Positions 5,740 to 6,655 of a stretch of DNA of 6,655 bases are shown here, piece by piece. Under the pieces are notes generated by a model, which saw only the letters and a list, made by a program, of their open reading frames with translations, was not told the DNA's origin and did no database searches. The translations under genes were made by a program, and so were the position numbers. The stretch covers positions 1 to 6,655 of the forward strand of contig ONSE01000162.1 of the NCBI GenBank assembly GCA_900320415.1, in the 5' to 3' direction. Within the stretch, counting starts at the first letter, position 1, and every line of letters begins with the position of its first letter. This stretch comes from an uncultured Eubacteriales bacterium. Lineage in GTDB: Bacteria; Bacillota; Clostridia; Oscillospirales; Acutalibacteraceae.

Positions 5740-6560
5740 TATTTCTCGGTGTTGTTGATTTTGGGGATCTGCTCCTCAAGGTTGTACTTTTTCGCGATTT
5801 CCTGGAGCTTGCCGTCCGTATACAGCTTCATAATGGTGTCGTTTACCTTTTCGGTGGTGTCGCTGCCCTTTCTGAAGGCAATGCCGTAGACCTCGGGAGA
5901 GAACTCCTGATCCTCCACTACCTTGAGGTCGGCGTAATCGGAGCCTGCGCGCAGCGTGCCGATGGACATGACATAGTCGATAACGGCAACGTCAGAGGTG
6001 CCGGATTTTACCTCGAGGAGGCACTTCGTCTGGGAATCGGCAGGGGTGTACTTCGCTTCCTTGAAGAAATCCTCGCCCTTGGCGACCTCTTCACCCGCGG
6101 AGCCTGCCTCGGCAACGACCTTGGCGTCCTTCATATCCTCGGCGGTCTTGTACTTGTCCGCGTTCTCCGCCTTGACGACCATTACCTGCTTGTTTGCCAT
6201 ATAGGGAAGGGAGATGCTCATGTTCTTCTCTCTCTCTTCGGTGATGGTCAGGCCGTTCCAGATGCAGTCGATGGTCTTGGCGTTGAGCTCGATCTCCTTG
6301 GAATCCCACTCGATTTCCTGGAACTCGGGGGTAACGCCCAGCTCCTCGCAGACAGCCGTCGCAAAGTCTGTCTCAAAGCCTGTGAGCTTGCCGTTTTCGT
6401 CCTTGTAGTTCATCGGCTCAAAGTAGGTGATGCCGATCGTCATTTTGCCCTTGCCGGAGATGTATCCCCAGTCGGAATCCTTCTTTTCCGCAGAGCCGCA
6501 GCCCGCAAATGCCGTTACAGCCATGGCACCCGCCATGAGCAGTGCGAGAATCTTTTTCAT
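5739..6560 (-). CDS. amino-acid ABC transporter substrate-binding lipoprotein (SBP_bac_3 family)
   Basis: A 273-residue extracellular ligand-binding lipoprotein. MKK and a hydrophobic stretch lead to a lipobox FAGC with C21 as the lipidated residue; F at -3 is unusual but otherwise the signal is standard. The mature domain has family landmarks: GFETDFATAV (61-70), WNGLTITEERE (101-111) whose R110 should bind the ligand carboxylate, GSAGEE (153-158) and VAVIDYVMS (191-199) whose D195 should bind the ligand amino group. These assignments come from family knowledge of type-3 amino-acid binding proteins. The ligand is therefore very likely an alpha-amino acid, but which one is unknown. GGAGG at 6571-6575 sits 10 nt before the ATG. 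It is the first gene of the transporter operon, and such genes are usually the most highly expressed. Confidence 0.94.
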   Translation of the reverse strand: MKKILALLMAGAMAVTAFAGCGSAEKKDSDWGYISGKGKMTIGITYFEPMNYKDENGKLTGFETDFATAVCEELGVTPEFQEIEWDSKEIELNAKTIDCIWNGLTITEEREKNMSISLPYMANKQVMVVKAENADKYKTAEDMKDAKVVAEAGSAGEEVAKGEDFFKEAKYTPADSQTKCLLEVKSGTSDVAVIDYVMSIGTLRAGSDYADLKVVEDQEFSPEVYGIAFRKGSDTTEKVNDTIMKLYTDGKLQEIAKKYNLEEQIPKINNTEK

Positions 6561-6606
6561 AAATCTTTTTCCTCCAAATATTATGTTTTTGTACTAAAAG
6601 CACACT

Positions 6607-6626
6607 CTGTTATTATATATTAACAG
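6607..6626. promoter_or_regulatory. near-perfect 20-bp palindrome over the -10 box, candidate operator
   Basis: The arms CTGTTA and TAACAG frame an AT-rich centre. All ten base pairs of the palindrome match except one central T/T position. It covers the -10 box completely, where a bound repressor would block RNA polymerase. The AT-rich centre could make part of the symmetry accidental; the GC-containing outer arms are the stronger evidence. Confidence 0.45.
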
Positions 6627-6640
6627 TTTATCAAAGTAAA
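6612..6640 (-). promoter_or_regulatory. probable SigA-type promoter of the ABC transporter operon
   Basis: On the minus strand, -10 TATAAT (6612-6617) is perfect. A 17-nt spacer leads to TTTACT (6635-6640), which matches four of six -35 consensus bases. The expected start is near 6605, giving a leader of about 45 nt. The weaker -35 fits a promoter that is regulated or helped by an activator. Confidence 0.65.
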
Positions 6641-6655
6641 GTGTTTTTCGGAAAA

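Noticed and set aside
1..6655. Defence system, mobile element, phage or CRISPR signals.
   Set aside because: All nine genes belong to known metabolic, transport or acyltransferase families, base composition is even across the coding regions, and no direct-repeat arrays, transposase motifs or integrase motifs are seen.

Overview
The window looks like a piece of chromosome from an anaerobic Gram-positive bacterium, most likely a moderately GC-rich member of the Clostridia. That is an inference from the protein types (ThyX instead of ThyA, a Clostridia-style amino-acid binding lipoprotein, a DUF2156/GNAT pair), strong GGAGG-type ribosome binding sites, and AT-rich intergenic promoters of the TTGAAA-17-TATAAT kind. 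No genus can be assigned from the sequence alone. All nine genes lie on the minus strand, so transcription runs from the right edge to the left edge.

Right part (6655 to about 4220): a complete three-gene polar amino-acid ABC importer operon. It has a promoter with a near-palindrome over its -10 box, a solute-binding lipoprotein (5739-6560), a HisMQ-type permease (5095-5739) and a GlnQ/HisP-type ATPase (4273-5082). It ends at an intrinsic terminator with a cUUCGg loop (4220-4249). The binding protein captures the ligand outside, the permease (probably as a homodimer) carries it, and two copies of the ATPase power transport. The exact amino acid is not deducible.

Middle and left part (about 4160 to 1): a second operon with a near-consensus extended -10 promoter at 4132-4160. 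It starts with thyX (flavin-dependent thymidylate synthase) and tmk (dTMP kinase), which carry out consecutive steps dUMP to dTMP to dTDP. These are followed by a DUF2156 protein, an Eis-like GNAT acetyltransferase, a DJ-1/YajL-family protein and the 5' two thirds of a 5-formyltetrahydrofolate cyclo-ligase gene that runs off the left edge. Gene junctions are very tight (4-nt gap, ATGA overlap, 7-nt overlap, 12-nt gap, about 10-nt overlap), which indicates one transcript. The first two genes and the last one share folate and dTMP metabolism. The three in between have no obvious link to it.

There is no gene-free stretch longer than 300 bases. The only real intergenic regions are 4078-4272 and 6561-6655, and both are regulatory. 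I see no RNA gene, mobile element, CRISPR array, phage or defence gene. This is mostly ordinary housekeeping and transport DNA, and I find no convincing evidence for an undescribed system. The findings are modest: variant motifs, candidate operators and an uncharacterised gene pair.
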